Shown: positions 7,344 to 14,990 of the stretch, one piece after another
How the letters are laid out: each line of letters begins with the position of its first letter
Numbering within the stretch: position 1 is the first letter of the stretch
Source: an uncultured Aeromonadaceae bacterium
GTDB lineage: Bacteria; Pseudomonadota; Gammaproteobacteria; Enterobacterales; Aeromonadaceae
Direction of reading: 5' to 3'
Assembly: GCA_945957385.1 (NCBI GenBank)
Contig: CAMFKP010000033.1
Span: 1-43,336, forward strand
DNA: 43,336 bases
The notes under the pieces: model-generated
The model's database searches: none
Told to the model about the DNA's origin: nothing
The model's input: only the letters and a program-made list of their open reading frames with translations
Translations under genes and position numbers: made by a program

Positions 7344-8764
7344 AAAGCTTACTGGACGTCATGGCGCGGCGCGCCGATGAAGTGCCCACGGCGCTGGCGG
7401 TCTGTCAGGGCGAGCGACAATGGGATCAGCGGACGTTGTGGCAGGCGGTGTGCCAGCAGGCGCAGTGGTTGCAGCATCAGCTGCGTGCGTCTTCGTCGGG
7501 GCGTCCCATTGCACTGGCGGCAGATAACAGTATCGAGTGGATCGTTGCGGATCTGGCTTGCCTGCTGGCAGGGGTGCCCTGTGTCCCGGTGCCTGGATTC
7601 TTCACCGATGCGCAGCGACAGCACCTGTTGCGCGACAGCGGTTGTCTGGCGCTGTGGCGGCCGGATCACACCGCACCTGATTGGCAGTGGCTTGATTACC
7701 CTGCGGTGAACCTGCCTGAGGGATGCTGCAAGGTGACGTATACCTCCGGCAGCACTGGCGAGCCCAAGGGTGTCTGTTTGGCGGCAGAAGCATTACAGCG
7801 CACTGTGTTGGCATTGGCCGAACGCCTGCAGGGGCTGACGGTCCGGCGGCACTTGTGCATCATGCCGCTGGCGGTTTTGCTGGAGAATCTGGCGGGAGTC
7901 TATCTGCCGTTGTGGTTGGGGACACCAATTGAGCTGGTGCCACTGGCCACATTGGGATTGGCCGATTTGCAACGTCCCGATCCGCGCCAGTTTCTTTCGT
8001 CGCTGGCCGGCTCGAATGCCGACAGCCTGATCTTGCTGCCGGTGACACTGGGCTGGCTACTGCAAGGGGTCTCGTCTGGGATGCTGTCCGCGCAGCGCTG
8101 GCAGCTGTTGGCCGTGGGTGGGGGCAAGACCAGCCAACAGATGCTGCACCAAGCGCAGCAGCTCGGCCTGCCGGTGTTTGAGGGGTATGGTCTCTCCGAA
8201 GTCGGCTCTGTGGCAGCACTCAATGGCCCTGGGCTGAACCGGATGGGCAGTGTCGGGAAACCCTTGTCGCATGTCGAAATCCGTCTGGCGGCTGATGGTG
8301 AAGTGCTGATCCGAGGCAATACCATGCTCGGTTATCTGGGGGAGAGCTCTCCTGGCTCTCCCTGGCTCGCCACCGGTGATCTGGGGGCCTGGGATAGCCA
8401 GGGTTACCTCACCATTCTCGGCCGCAAGAAGTCGACGCTGGTGACGGCCCTGGGGCGCAATGTCAACCCGGAATGGATAGAGGCCGAGCTCTTGGCGCGT
8501 CCTGGGGTGTTGCAGGCCTTTGTCTACGGCGATGAACAACAAGGTATTCGCGCCTTGCTGTTTGCCCCTGGCCTACAGAGCCCCGAGGCGTTGGCCGCGT
8601 TGCTAGCGCAGTGCAATGCCCAGTTGCCTGGTTATGCCCGTTTAGAAGGGGCCACCGTTATCGATACCCCATTTAGTCATCAACAGGGCGAGCTGACCAG
8701 CAATGGCCGGCTGCGTCGTCATGTCATTGCCCGGCAGCGTTTGCCGCAACAGGAGCAGGTATGA
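7340..8764 (+). CDS. AMP-dependent acyl ligase (ANL family), A10 lysine replaced by arginine
   Basis: A 474-residue adenylate-forming enzyme of the acyl-CoA synthetase type, shorter than typical FadD and without a carrier-protein domain. Visible motifs are A3 (YTSGSTGEPKG, near residues 134-144), A5 (FEGYGLSEVGS), A7 (ATGDLGAWDSQGYLTILGRKKS) and A8 (GRNVNPEWIEAEL). In the A10 motif, where the catalytic lysine is expected, the sequence is LTSNGRLRRH and Arg457 occupies the lysine position. The expected reaction is activation of a carboxylic or fatty acid with ATP, but the substitution makes adenylation efficiency uncertain. Start and stop both overlap neighbours by ATGA, implying translational coupling with the hemolysin-family gene and the diiron gene. 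Confidence 0.85.
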   Translation: MKSLLDVMARRADEVPTALAVCQGERQWDQRTLWQAVCQQAQWLQHQLRASSSGRPIALAADNSIEWIVADLACLLAGVPCVPVPGFFTDAQRQHLLRDSGCLALWRPDHTAPDWQWLDYPAVNLPEGCCKVTYTSGSTGEPKGVCLAAEALQRTVLALAERLQGLTVRRHLCIMPLAVLLENLAGVYLPLWLGTPIELVPLATLGLADLQRPDPRQFLSSLAGSNADSLILLPVTLGWLLQGVSSGMLSAQRWQLLAVGGGKTSQQMLHQAQQLGLPVFEGYGLSEVGSVAALNGPGLNRMGSVGKPLSHVEIRLAADGEVLIRGNTMLGYLGESSPGSPWLATGDLGAWDSQGYLTILGRKKSTLVTALGRNVNPEWIEAELLARPGVLQAFVYGDEQQGIRALLFAPGLQSPEALAALLAQCNAQLPGYARLEGATVIDTPFSHQQGELTSNGRLRRHVIARQRLPQQEQV

Positions 8765-9417
8765 GTTTCTATCAACAACTGGTTATGGCCACTGAGGCTG
8801 AGCGTCACTATCTGTTGTCGGCACCGGCCATCGTGGCCTGCCAGCAAGGCCAGGTGACGCTGCCACGTTATCTGGCGTTTTTGACCCAGGCCTATTATCA
8901 CGTGCGCAATACGGTGCCGTTGCTGATGGCCTGCGGCAGTCGGCTCGGTGAGGCGCATCGCTGGTTGCAGGATGCGGTTGCCGACTACATCGATGAGGAG
9001 AAGGGACATGATCTGTGGATCCTCAACGATATCGCAGCAGCCGGTGGCGATCGCCATGCCGTAGCCCAGGGGCAGCCCCACCTGTCGACTGAGCTGATGG
9101 TTAGCTACGCCTGGGACAGTATCACCCGCGGCAACCCGGTCTCCTTTTTTGGCATGGTGCTGGTGCTGGAGGGGACCAGCGTCAATCTGGCGACGCCAAT
9201 GGCGGCGCTGATTCAGCAGCAGTTAGGGCTGCCTGACAGCGCCATGACCTATCTGACGTCTCATGGCAGCCTGGACCAGGACCACATCCGTTTCTTCGCC
9301 GCCTTGATGGACAAGGTGACGGATGCGGACGATCAGGCGGCGATAGTGCACATGGCGCGCGTCATGTTCCGGCTGTATGGCGATGTGTTTCGTTCCTTGC
9401 CGATGGAGGTGCAGTAA
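8761..9417 (+). CDS. Heme-oxygenase-like diiron (TenA/UndA-like) protein
   Basis: A 218-residue all-helical protein of the TenA/PqqC heme-oxygenase-like fold, annotated elsewhere as iron-containing redox enzyme. Candidate metal ligands in the order expected of heme-oxygenase-like diiron oxidases are His47, Glu80 and His83 (EEKGH), Glu137 (VLEGTS), His168, Asp172 and His175 (SHGSLDQDH). Known members of this family include UndA, which oxidatively decarboxylates a fatty acid, and several oxygenases of natural-product pathways. Here it would probably oxidise an acyl or amine substrate supplied by the preceding ligase; the actual reaction cannot be read from the sequence. The start overlaps the ligase stop (ATGA) and its own stop directly abuts the next ATG. 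Confidence 0.82.
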   Translation: MSFYQQLVMATEAERHYLLSAPAIVACQQGQVTLPRYLAFLTQAYYHVRNTVPLLMACGSRLGEAHRWLQDAVADYIDEEKGHDLWILNDIAAAGGDRHAVAQGQPHLSTELMVSYAWDSITRGNPVSFFGMVLVLEGTSVNLATPMAALIQQQLGLPDSAMTYLTSHGSLDQDHIRFFAALMDKVTDADDQAAIVHMARVMFRLYGDVFRSLPMEVQ

Positions 9418-10275
9418 ATGGCCTATGCCGTCATTACTGGCGCCTCGGGCGGCATCGGGCGCGCCATCGTCGAACGGCTGCTCGGGGAGGGCTGGTCGGT
9501 ATTGCTGGTGGCGCGTAATGCCTCTCGGCTGATGCAGCTCCGGCAGCAATTGATGCAACAGCTGGCGATCCAGGATGAGCAACGGATTGGCTGGCTGGCG
9601 CTGGATCTGCAAACCTCTGAGGCCATCACCGAATTGCAGCATTTTTTGCAGGCCCGACAGCGGCCACTGGATCTGTTGGTGCATGCCGCCGGATGCCAGC
9701 AATTTGCCTGGCTGGAAACGCAAACTGATGCCCAGTTGCAGCAACAGGTGACGCTGAACCTGTTGGCTCCGCTGCGCTTGGCACAGATGGCGCTGCCGTT
9801 TCTGGGCCAGCACGGCACCCTGGTCAACATCGGCTCAAGTTTTGGCGAGATCGGTTATCCCGGATTCGTCCCTTACTGCGCCAGCAAGGCGGGGTTGGCC
9901 ATGTTGACCGAGGCCTTGGCGCGGGAGGTGGGGCCGCAGGGGCCGCGCATCTGCCTGTTGGCGCCACGGGCGACCGATACCGAACTGAATTCGGCGGCTG
10001 TGGTGGCGATGAATCAGGCATTGGGCAACCGCAGTGATCCGCCGCAACGGGTCGCCGATGAACTGATGCAACTTCTGGCCGGGCGCCAAACGCGGCGCTT
10101 TATCGGTTGGCCAGAAAAACTGTTTGTACGCCTCAATCGGCTTCTTCCCGGCGTGGTCAGCCAGGCACTGGCACGCCAGCGGTCGGTGATTGCCCGCTTT
10201 GCAAACCGCTCCGCACCAGATTCGAGCCAGAGTCATGATCCACTCCATGCGCAACAGAAGGAAACGGCAAAATGA
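9418..10275 (+). CDS. Short-chain dehydrogenase/reductase
   Basis: A 285-residue classical SDR using NAD(P)H. The nucleotide-binding motif TGASGGIG is at residues 7-14, and the catalytic set is Ser140/Ser141 (NIGSSFGE), Tyr153 and Lys157 (YCASK). Arg33 after the second strand (LLVARN) favours NADPH. The C-terminal 80 residues (RFIGWPEKLFVRLNRLLPGVV) resemble SDRs that act on lipid or polyketide ketones. It begins immediately after the stop of the diiron gene (TAAATG) and overlaps the TPR gene by 4 bases, so it is firmly part of the operon, probably reducing or oxidising the product of the diiron enzyme. Confidence 0.9.
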   Translation: MAYAVITGASGGIGRAIVERLLGEGWSVLLVARNASRLMQLRQQLMQQLAIQDEQRIGWLALDLQTSEAITELQHFLQARQRPLDLLVHAAGCQQFAWLETQTDAQLQQQVTLNLLAPLRLAQMALPFLGQHGTLVNIGSSFGEIGYPGFVPYCASKAGLAMLTEALAREVGPQGPRICLLAPRATDTELNSAAVVAMNQALGNRSDPPQRVADELMQLLAGRQTRRFIGWPEKLFVRLNRLLPGVVSQALARQRSVIARFANRSAPDSSQSHDPLHAQQKETAK

Positions 10276-10904
10276 AAGCACTGATTCAAGGTTTGGTGTT
10301 GAGCACCGTAGCGTCAACCGTGGGGGTATCAGCCCAGGCCGATGCGCTGTATCAGCAGTATCAAGCACAATGGGCGGCGGCCCAGTATCAGCAACAGGGT
10401 GATGCCCGGGAGGCGGCACTGGCGAGTCTATCTGCCAAGGTACGGCAGGATGTGCAGCAGCATCCGGACGATCTGGCACTGCGCACCTGGGCGGGCATCA
10501 TAGTCGGCAGTTATGCCGGTGCCAAAGGCGGGATCGGGGCGTTGTCGTTGGCTAAGGAGGCCAAGGCGGATTACGAGGCGGTGATCGCCCGTGATCCCTC
10601 GACGCTGCAGGGATCGGCACTGACCTCACTGGGCGTCTTGTATTACAAGGTGCCCGGTTGGCCGTTAGGATTTGGTGATGACAAACAAGCCGAGTTTATG
10701 CTCAAGCGGGGTCTGAATCTCAACCCGGAGGGCATCGACAGCAACTATTTCTATGCCGATTATCTGGCGAGCAAGGGCGACAACGACACGGCGCGACGTT
10801 ATCTGCAAAAAGCCTTGGCCGCGCCAGACCGCCCAGGGCGTGCGTTGGCGGACAGTGGCCGGCGGGAGGAGATCCGCGCCTTACAGAAAAAGCTGGCGGA
10901 GTGA
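10272..10904 (+). CDS. Exported TPR-containing protein
   Basis: A 210-residue protein with a probable signal peptide (MKALIQGLVLSTVASTVGVSAQA, cleavage near AQA-DA) and helical TPR-like repeats afterwards. Distinct blocks are HPDDLALRTWAGIIVGSYAG, a segment with an unusual KVPGWPLGFGDDKQAE turn, and a terminal repeat DYLASKGDNDTARRYLQKAL. The protein is probably periplasmic and may scaffold or deliver a partner; no enzyme motif is seen. It is translationally coupled to the SDR gene (overlap ATGA) and is followed after 36 bases by pmrA. Confidence 0.75.
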   Translation: MKALIQGLVLSTVASTVGVSAQADALYQQYQAQWAAAQYQQQGDAREAALASLSAKVRQDVQQHPDDLALRTWAGIIVGSYAGAKGGIGALSLAKEAKADYEAVIARDPSTLQGSALTSLGVLYYKVPGWPLGFGDDKQAEFMLKRGLNLNPEGIDSNYFYADYLASKGDNDTARRYLQKALAAPDRPGRALADSGRREEIRALQKKLAE

Positions 10905-10940
10905 TAGCATGGCGTATCTCAACCCGTTGGGCTCGATACG

Positions 10941-11618
10941 ATGAAGATTTTGATAGTCGAAGATGACGCCTTGCTGCAGCACGGCCTGCAGCAGGCGATG
11001 AGTCGTGAAAATTACAGTTGTGATACCGCTGGCTCGGTCGCGGAGGCAGATAACCTGATCCGGGGTAGCGACTATGGTCTGGTGTTGTTGGATCTGGGGT
11101 TGCCGGACGGGAGTGGCCTGGCTTTGTTGCGACGCTGGCGGCAACGCGGATTGACGTTGCCCGTGCTGATCCTGACGGCGCGGGATGCGGTAGATGACAG
11201 AGTGCAGGGGCTGGATCATGGTGCCGATGATTATCTGGTCAAGCCGTTTGCGTTGGCCGAGTTGCAGGCGCGTGTCCGTGCGCTGTTACGCCGGCATCAG
11301 GGACTGGCAAGCAATACACTGCAGTGTGGCGAGCTGAGCGTCGATCTGGAAAGTCACAAGGTGCTGCTGTGCGGAGAGGTGTTGCAACTGACGCGGCGTG
11401 AATATGCCCTGTTGCGTCGCCTGATCATGCAGGCCGGCAAGGTCGTCAGCCGTGCCCGCCTGCAAGAGGATCTGTATGACTGGCAGGATGACATCGGCTC
11501 CAACGCCCTCGAGGTCCACATCCATCATCTGCGCCGCAAGCTGGGTACGGACTGGATCCGCACGGTTCGCGGTGAAGGCTATTGCCTGGAGCGGCAACCG
11601 GAAGGTAAATCGGTATGA
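10941..11618 (+). CDS. pmrA: OmpR-family response regulator PmrA/BasR
   Basis: A 225-residue response regulator. The receiver domain has the acidic pocket Glu7-Asp8-Asp9, phosphoacceptor Asp51 (VLLDLGLPDGSG), Thr79 and Lys101 (DYLVKPFAL); a winged helix follows from about residue 128 with LTRREYALLRRLI, ALEVHIHHLRRKLG and IRTVRGEGY. The match along its length to E. coli BasR (MKILIVEDD, LPVLILTARD, GADDYLVKPFALEEL-type block) supports PmrA rather than the related QseB. In enterics PmrA activates lipid A modification genes. Its gene overlaps pmrB by 4 bases, and a PmrA-type box sits in front of the whole operon, indicating positive autoregulation. Confidence 0.85.
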   Translation: MKILIVEDDALLQHGLQQAMSRENYSCDTAGSVAEADNLIRGSDYGLVLLDLGLPDGSGLALLRRWRQRGLTLPVLILTARDAVDDRVQGLDHGADDYLVKPFALAELQARVRALLRRHQGLASNTLQCGELSVDLESHKVLLCGEVLQLTRREYALLRRLIMQAGKVVSRARLQEDLYDWQDDIGSNALEVHIHHLRRKLGTDWIRTVRGEGYCLERQPEGKSV

Positions 11619-12724
11619 GTCTGTGGCAACGCTGGTCGTTGCGGCGACGCTTGATGGTGCTGCTCGGTGTCGTCATGCTGCTGTGTCAGAGCGTCTCGGT
11701 GATCTGGGTCTGGCATGAGAGCCAGGAGCAGGTCGGTGAGCTGGTCAAATTGGCCCATAATCCGGCGCGATCGTTGCGCGAATTGGAAAAAGAGCAGCGC
11801 GAAACCGTCAGTGCGCTGCTGTTTCCCAATCTGTTAATGACACTGCTGGCGTTGGGGTTGGTTTCGCTCGCCGTTAGCTGGTTGACGGCACCGCTGGCCG
11901 AGCTGGTCCGCTTGCTGCACCAGCGCTCGGTCAGCAATCTCAAGCCATTACAGCTGCAGGGGTCGGGCAGCGAGATTGGCACCGTGGTGCAGGCGATCAA
12001 CGACTTGTTAACCCGGCTGGAGATGGCGGTAACCCGTGAACGGCAATTCACCGCCGATGTGGCCCATGAGTTGCGAACCCCGTTAGCCGGCATCCGGTTG
12101 TCACTGGAGCTGATGCAGGATCCCGAGCGGGATAGTGTGGTCGGCCCACTGATCCAGCGCCTGGATGGGCTGCATCATACCGTCGAACAACTGCTGCAGA
12201 TGGCGCGTCTGGAACGCAACCTGATCATGGGAGTCAGTGACGAGGTGTACTGGCGGCGTGATGTGTTTACGCCGTTGCTCCCGGAATTGACACAGATGCT
12301 GCAACATCGCCAGCAGCGCTTACGGCTGGACGCCCACGAACAGAAGATGACGGGTGAGGCCGCCTTGCTGCAGATGCTGATTCGCAATCTGGTGGAGAAT
12401 GCCGGCCGCTATGCCGATGCCGGCAGCGAGGTGGTGATTACGTTGCTGGCGGAAGGGGAAGGAGCCCAAGCGTCGCTGGTGCTGAGTGTCAGTGATCTGG
12501 GGCCAGGCATCCCGCAACTGGATCCCGAGGTGTTGATGCGTCCCTTTACCCGTTTGGATAGCCGGGGCCCGGGGGTGGGGTTGGGACTGAGCATAGTGGC
12601 ACGCATTTGCGAGATCCACCGGGCGAACATCAGTTTCGAGAGCCGCACAGACCCGAGTGGTTTGACGGTGATGGTGCGTTTTCCTCTGCATGGAATGCTC
12701 AATGCCCCGTTTCCGGGGCATTGA
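11615..12724 (+). CDS. pmrB: Sensor histidine kinase PmrB/BasS
   Basis: A 369-residue inner-membrane sensor kinase. Order: helix 1 (about 13-33, ending VIWVWHES as in E. coli BasS), a short periplasmic loop (34-66), helix 2 (67-89), HAMP (90-142), H-box FTADVAHELRTPLAG with phosphorylated His151, N-box NLVENAGRYA, G1 DLGPGIP and G2 GVGLGLSIVARI. The loop keeps an ExxE motif, Glu60-Gln-Arg-Glu63, at the place where PmrB binds Fe3+ in Salmonella. That suggests sensing of ferric iron or related envelope signals. The final seven codons form a hairpin described separately. The C-terminus is convergent with the porin gene. Confidence 0.88.
   Translation: MSLWQRWSLRRRLMVLLGVVMLLCQSVSVIWVWHESQEQVGELVKLAHNPARSLRELEKEQRETVSALLFPNLLMTLLALGLVSLAVSWLTAPLAELVRLLHQRSVSNLKPLQLQGSGSEIGTVVQAINDLLTRLEMAVTRERQFTADVAHELRTPLAGIRLSLELMQDPERDSVVGPLIQRLDGLHHTVEQLLQMARLERNLIMGVSDEVYWRRDVFTPLLPELTQMLQHRQQRLRLDAHEQKMTGEAALLQMLIRNLVENAGRYADAGSEVVITLLAEGEGAQASLVLSVSDLGPGIPQLDPEVLMRPFTRLDSRGPGVGLGLSIVARICEIHRANISFESRTDPSGLTVMVRFPLHGMLNAPFPGH
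12701..12722 (+). terminator. Hairpin over the pmrB stop codon, possible terminator
   Basis: Arms 12701-12709 and 12714-12722 form a perfect 9-bp stem (AATGCCCCG / CGGGGCATT) with loop TTTC. It encodes the last residues of PmrB and reaches the first base of the stop. The downstream sequence TTGATTAGAACC has no real U run, so termination would be inefficient or factor-assisted. Confidence 0.5.
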
Positions 12725-12833
12725 TTAGAACCTTTAATCTAGCCGTCTGAGCTGATAGCATGAGATTGCGAGTAACATGCGGATGACTCAGTCGTCTGTC
12801 AGGACGGACGGTGGCTTTGGTCTGGTTCCGGTA

Positions 12834-13955
12834 TTAGAAGTAGTACTTGAAGCGCACCTTGCCACCGTACCGTTCCTGGGTTTCATCGCCCAGCCCGCCA
12901 AAGCCATCTTGCGGCTTGATCTGTGACCAGTAAGCGCCCAGATAGACATCAAAGTTGTCCATATCCATCACATTGCTGAACTTGTAGGAGCTGTAGACGG
13001 TGTGAATGTCTGCAGAGCTGTCGGTCAGTGCCGTATCACCCTGGGAAATGTCGTTGTTGGCGAAGATGTAGGACAGGAAGAAGGCCTTGTACTGCATGCT
13101 TGGGCCAACGCTGTAATCCTTCTCGTCAACGGCATCCAGATACGCCCCACGAATGGTCAGCGCCAGATCCGGGGTGGCTTGCCAAATGGCGTTGGAGCCA
13201 AAACCGGTACGCTTGGAAACTGAAGTGTTGGTGCCGGTAATCACGTAGGCATCATCAATCAGGTTAGTTTCCGCACCGACTGCGACGGTGACAGTCGAGC
13301 TCTTCCATGACAACACCGGGCGGACGACAAAGTTGTCCTTCTTGCGTTCAACATCAACGTCATGATACTTGCCGGTATCGACGCTGTTGCCGAACAGGTT
13401 GTCGCTGTCGCCCACCAGGGAGGAAACTTCGGCATACCATTGTCCAGCTTGTTTGCTGAACATCGCTTGGCCACCCTTACCGGCACGGCCGCGGCCTTCT
13501 TTCATCTGATAGATATAACCGACATCATCGGTAAAGCCATTATTTTTACTGCTGTCGCCATAATCAACAAAGGTATCTTGGCCCAGCGGGAACATATCAT
13601 AGGCTTCATAACGACCAACCTTGAATGCCCAATTATCTTTCTGGCCAAAACTAAACCAGGCGTCATCAGTATCCACGGTGCCGTTATTATGCATCAACGG
13701 TTGAATCTGGAATGACGCAAAGCGATTACCAGAAACAATGCGCTCGCCGGCCACGTTGAGCAAAATACGGCCACTGATATCCCAATTATCCTTGGTTTGG
13801 GCTGTGGTCGGATTTTTCGCCGCCAGCATATCCAGTTCGACGTCACCCCCCAGTGACAAGGTGCCTTGCGGCGTCTGGAAGCTGGTGCCTGCCATGGCTG
13901 CACTGGACACAAATACGGCAAGTGCCGTGGGAAGCATGAATTTCTTGTTGTTCAT
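12834..13955 (-). CDS. Outer-membrane beta-barrel porin
   Basis: A 373-residue outer-membrane protein. It has a clear signal peptide (MNNKKFMLPTALAVFVSSAAMA, cleavage AMA-GT), alternating amphipathic strands throughout, and a C-terminal KYYF ending in phenylalanine, the usual recognition signal for barrel assembly. The many strand repeats with aromatic girdles (DAWFSFGQKDNWAFKVGRYEAYDMFP) resemble carbohydrate-type porins, but I could not settle the subfamily or substrate. AGGAG lies 8 bases before the ATG on the minus strand. A long AT-rich region upstream suggests strong regulation. It lies between pmrB and the scr genes; involvement with sugar uptake is plausible but unproven. Confidence 0.82.
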   Translation of the reverse strand: MNNKKFMLPTALAVFVSSAAMAGTSFQTPQGTLSLGGDVELDMLAAKNPTTAQTKDNWDISGRILLNVAGERIVSGNRFASFQIQPLMHNNGTVDTDDAWFSFGQKDNWAFKVGRYEAYDMFPLGQDTFVDYGDSSKNNGFTDDVGYIYQMKEGRGRAGKGGQAMFSKQAGQWYAEVSSLVGDSDNLFGNSVDTGKYHDVDVERKKDNFVVRPVLSWKSSTVTVAVGAETNLIDDAYVITGTNTSVSKRTGFGSNAIWQATPDLALTIRGAYLDAVDEKDYSVGPSMQYKAFFLSYIFANNDISQGDTALTDSSADIHTVYSSYKFSNVMDMDNFDVYLGAYWSQIKPQDGFGGLGDETQERYGGKVRFKYYF

Positions 13956-14413
13956 CTAACGCTCCTGTATTGGTTTGCAACAAAGTTCACCACGTCCGAA
14001 ATTAAGGATGTGATGCAGAGTTTTTTAATAATTATTTCGACCTGTAATCGTTTTCAGGCGTCGCAAGATTAGCGAAAGCTACGAATTAATGACAATGCAT
14101 GATTTTTATATTTGTGTGGTGTTTGTGATCTGGTGAGCAATATATTCGGCGTGATTGAAAATAAAAAAACACCTCAAGTTGGTCGTTATTTTATTCAACA
14201 ATTTAATTGTAATTAATTGTAACTTTATATATTTAAATTATTTCTTCCGGTAAGTTGAGTTGAAATACAAAATATATGCGGCATCACAAAAATACAGTAA
14301 CAACCAGGTCTGAAAAAAAAGCACCAAGCCGTTAGAGTTTGCTGTAGGGCGCATTCTGGGACAGGGGATTTTGTTAGTTTAGAGCGGTGTGCTGTTTATA
14401 AGTGGAGCATAGA
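13956..14413. promoter_or_regulatory. 458-base AT-rich spacer between porin and TIGR02647 gene
   Basis: No gene is visible. The stretch is strikingly A/T-rich compared with the flanking genes, especially 14080-14310, with runs such as TTTATATATTTAAATTA near 14224 and repeated AATTGTAA words near 14206-14221. It must hold the divergent promoters of the porin (minus) and the small gene at 14414 (plus). TGTGA half-sites occur (for example in 14125-14145) but no complete CRP palindrome was found. A nucleoid-protein (H-NS-like) binding region is a reasonable guess. Confidence 0.5.
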
Positions 14414-14674
14414 ATGCGTTTGAGCCAACTGAACCACCCTGCTTTCTGGCAGGATTTGCGTCTGCTGTCGCTGTTTGATCTGACCAATCTTGAACAAGGA
14501 CTCAAGTTGCATCGCGATTCGGATGCCGAGCTGCAGGCGGCCGCGAATCGCCTGTTTCAAAATGGGGTGATTACGGCCGAAGATGGGGGGTATTTGACGC
14601 CGTTCGGCGTTAGTTTGCTGGAGCACCTGGACCATTTGTTGACGGCGCTGGTGCCGGCAGCGTCGCCGAATTGA
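14414..14674 (+). CDS. TIGR02647 family protein
   Basis: An 86-residue protein matching, from memory, the conserved hypothetical family TIGR02647 found in Pseudomonas, Vibrio and Aeromonas. The shared pattern is LLSLFDL-x4-EQGLKLH-x-DSD, AAANRLFQNGVIT and DGGYLTPFG; the helix-loop-helix spacing of the second half resembles a small winged-helix module. No function is known. GGAG at 14404-14407 supports ATG 14414 over the GTG at 14402. Its last 65 bases overlap, on the opposite strand, the end of the exported-protein gene at 14610-14990. Confidence 0.78.
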   Translation: MRLSQLNHPAFWQDLRLLSLFDLTNLEQGLKLHRDSDAELQAAANRLFQNGVITAEDGGYLTPFGVSLLEHLDHLLTALVPAASPN

Positions 14675-14990
14675 GTTGTAGCAACTCGAGTTTTTCCAGG
14701 GCCCATCGCGCCTGCTGATAATCGAGATGGCAGACAAAATTGATCGGTCGTGCCTGCTGTTTGTCCTCTCCCACCACCAGCCACAATGTGGCCGGTGGCG
14801 TGGGGATCGCCACCTGCGTCACCGTTAACCCCATCATGTGTCCCAATCGGTAGCTGACGTATTCCAGGCAGACATCGGCTGCCGCTTTTTGCTGGGCGTT
14901 CAGGACGACCGGCTTGTGTGCCGCGGTGACCGGTGAGGCGCTAGCAACGCCAGTGATCAGGCTCAAGGCCAGCAACAGATGTGATTTCAT
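14610..14990 (-). CDS. Hypothetical exported protein coupled to scrR
   Basis: A 126-residue protein that I do not recognise. It has a short signal peptide ([18 protein letters not shown]), two cysteines (DVCLEY and FVCHL) that could form a periplasmic disulfide, a compact middle with a TLWLVVGED strand, and a Pro/Ala-rich C-terminal tail. The ATG overlaps the scrR stop (ATGA at 14990-14987), so it is likely translated with scrR. The tail lies antisense to the end of the TIGR02647 gene. Placement in the sucrose operon may be incidental; no sugar-related motif is seen. Confidence 0.65.
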   Translation of the reverse strand: MKSHLLLALSLITGVASASPVTAAHKPVVLNAQQKAAADVCLEYVSYRLGHMMGLTVTQVAIPTPPATLWLVVGEDKQQARPINFVCHLDYQQARWALEKLELLQLNSATLPAPAPSTNGPGAPAN

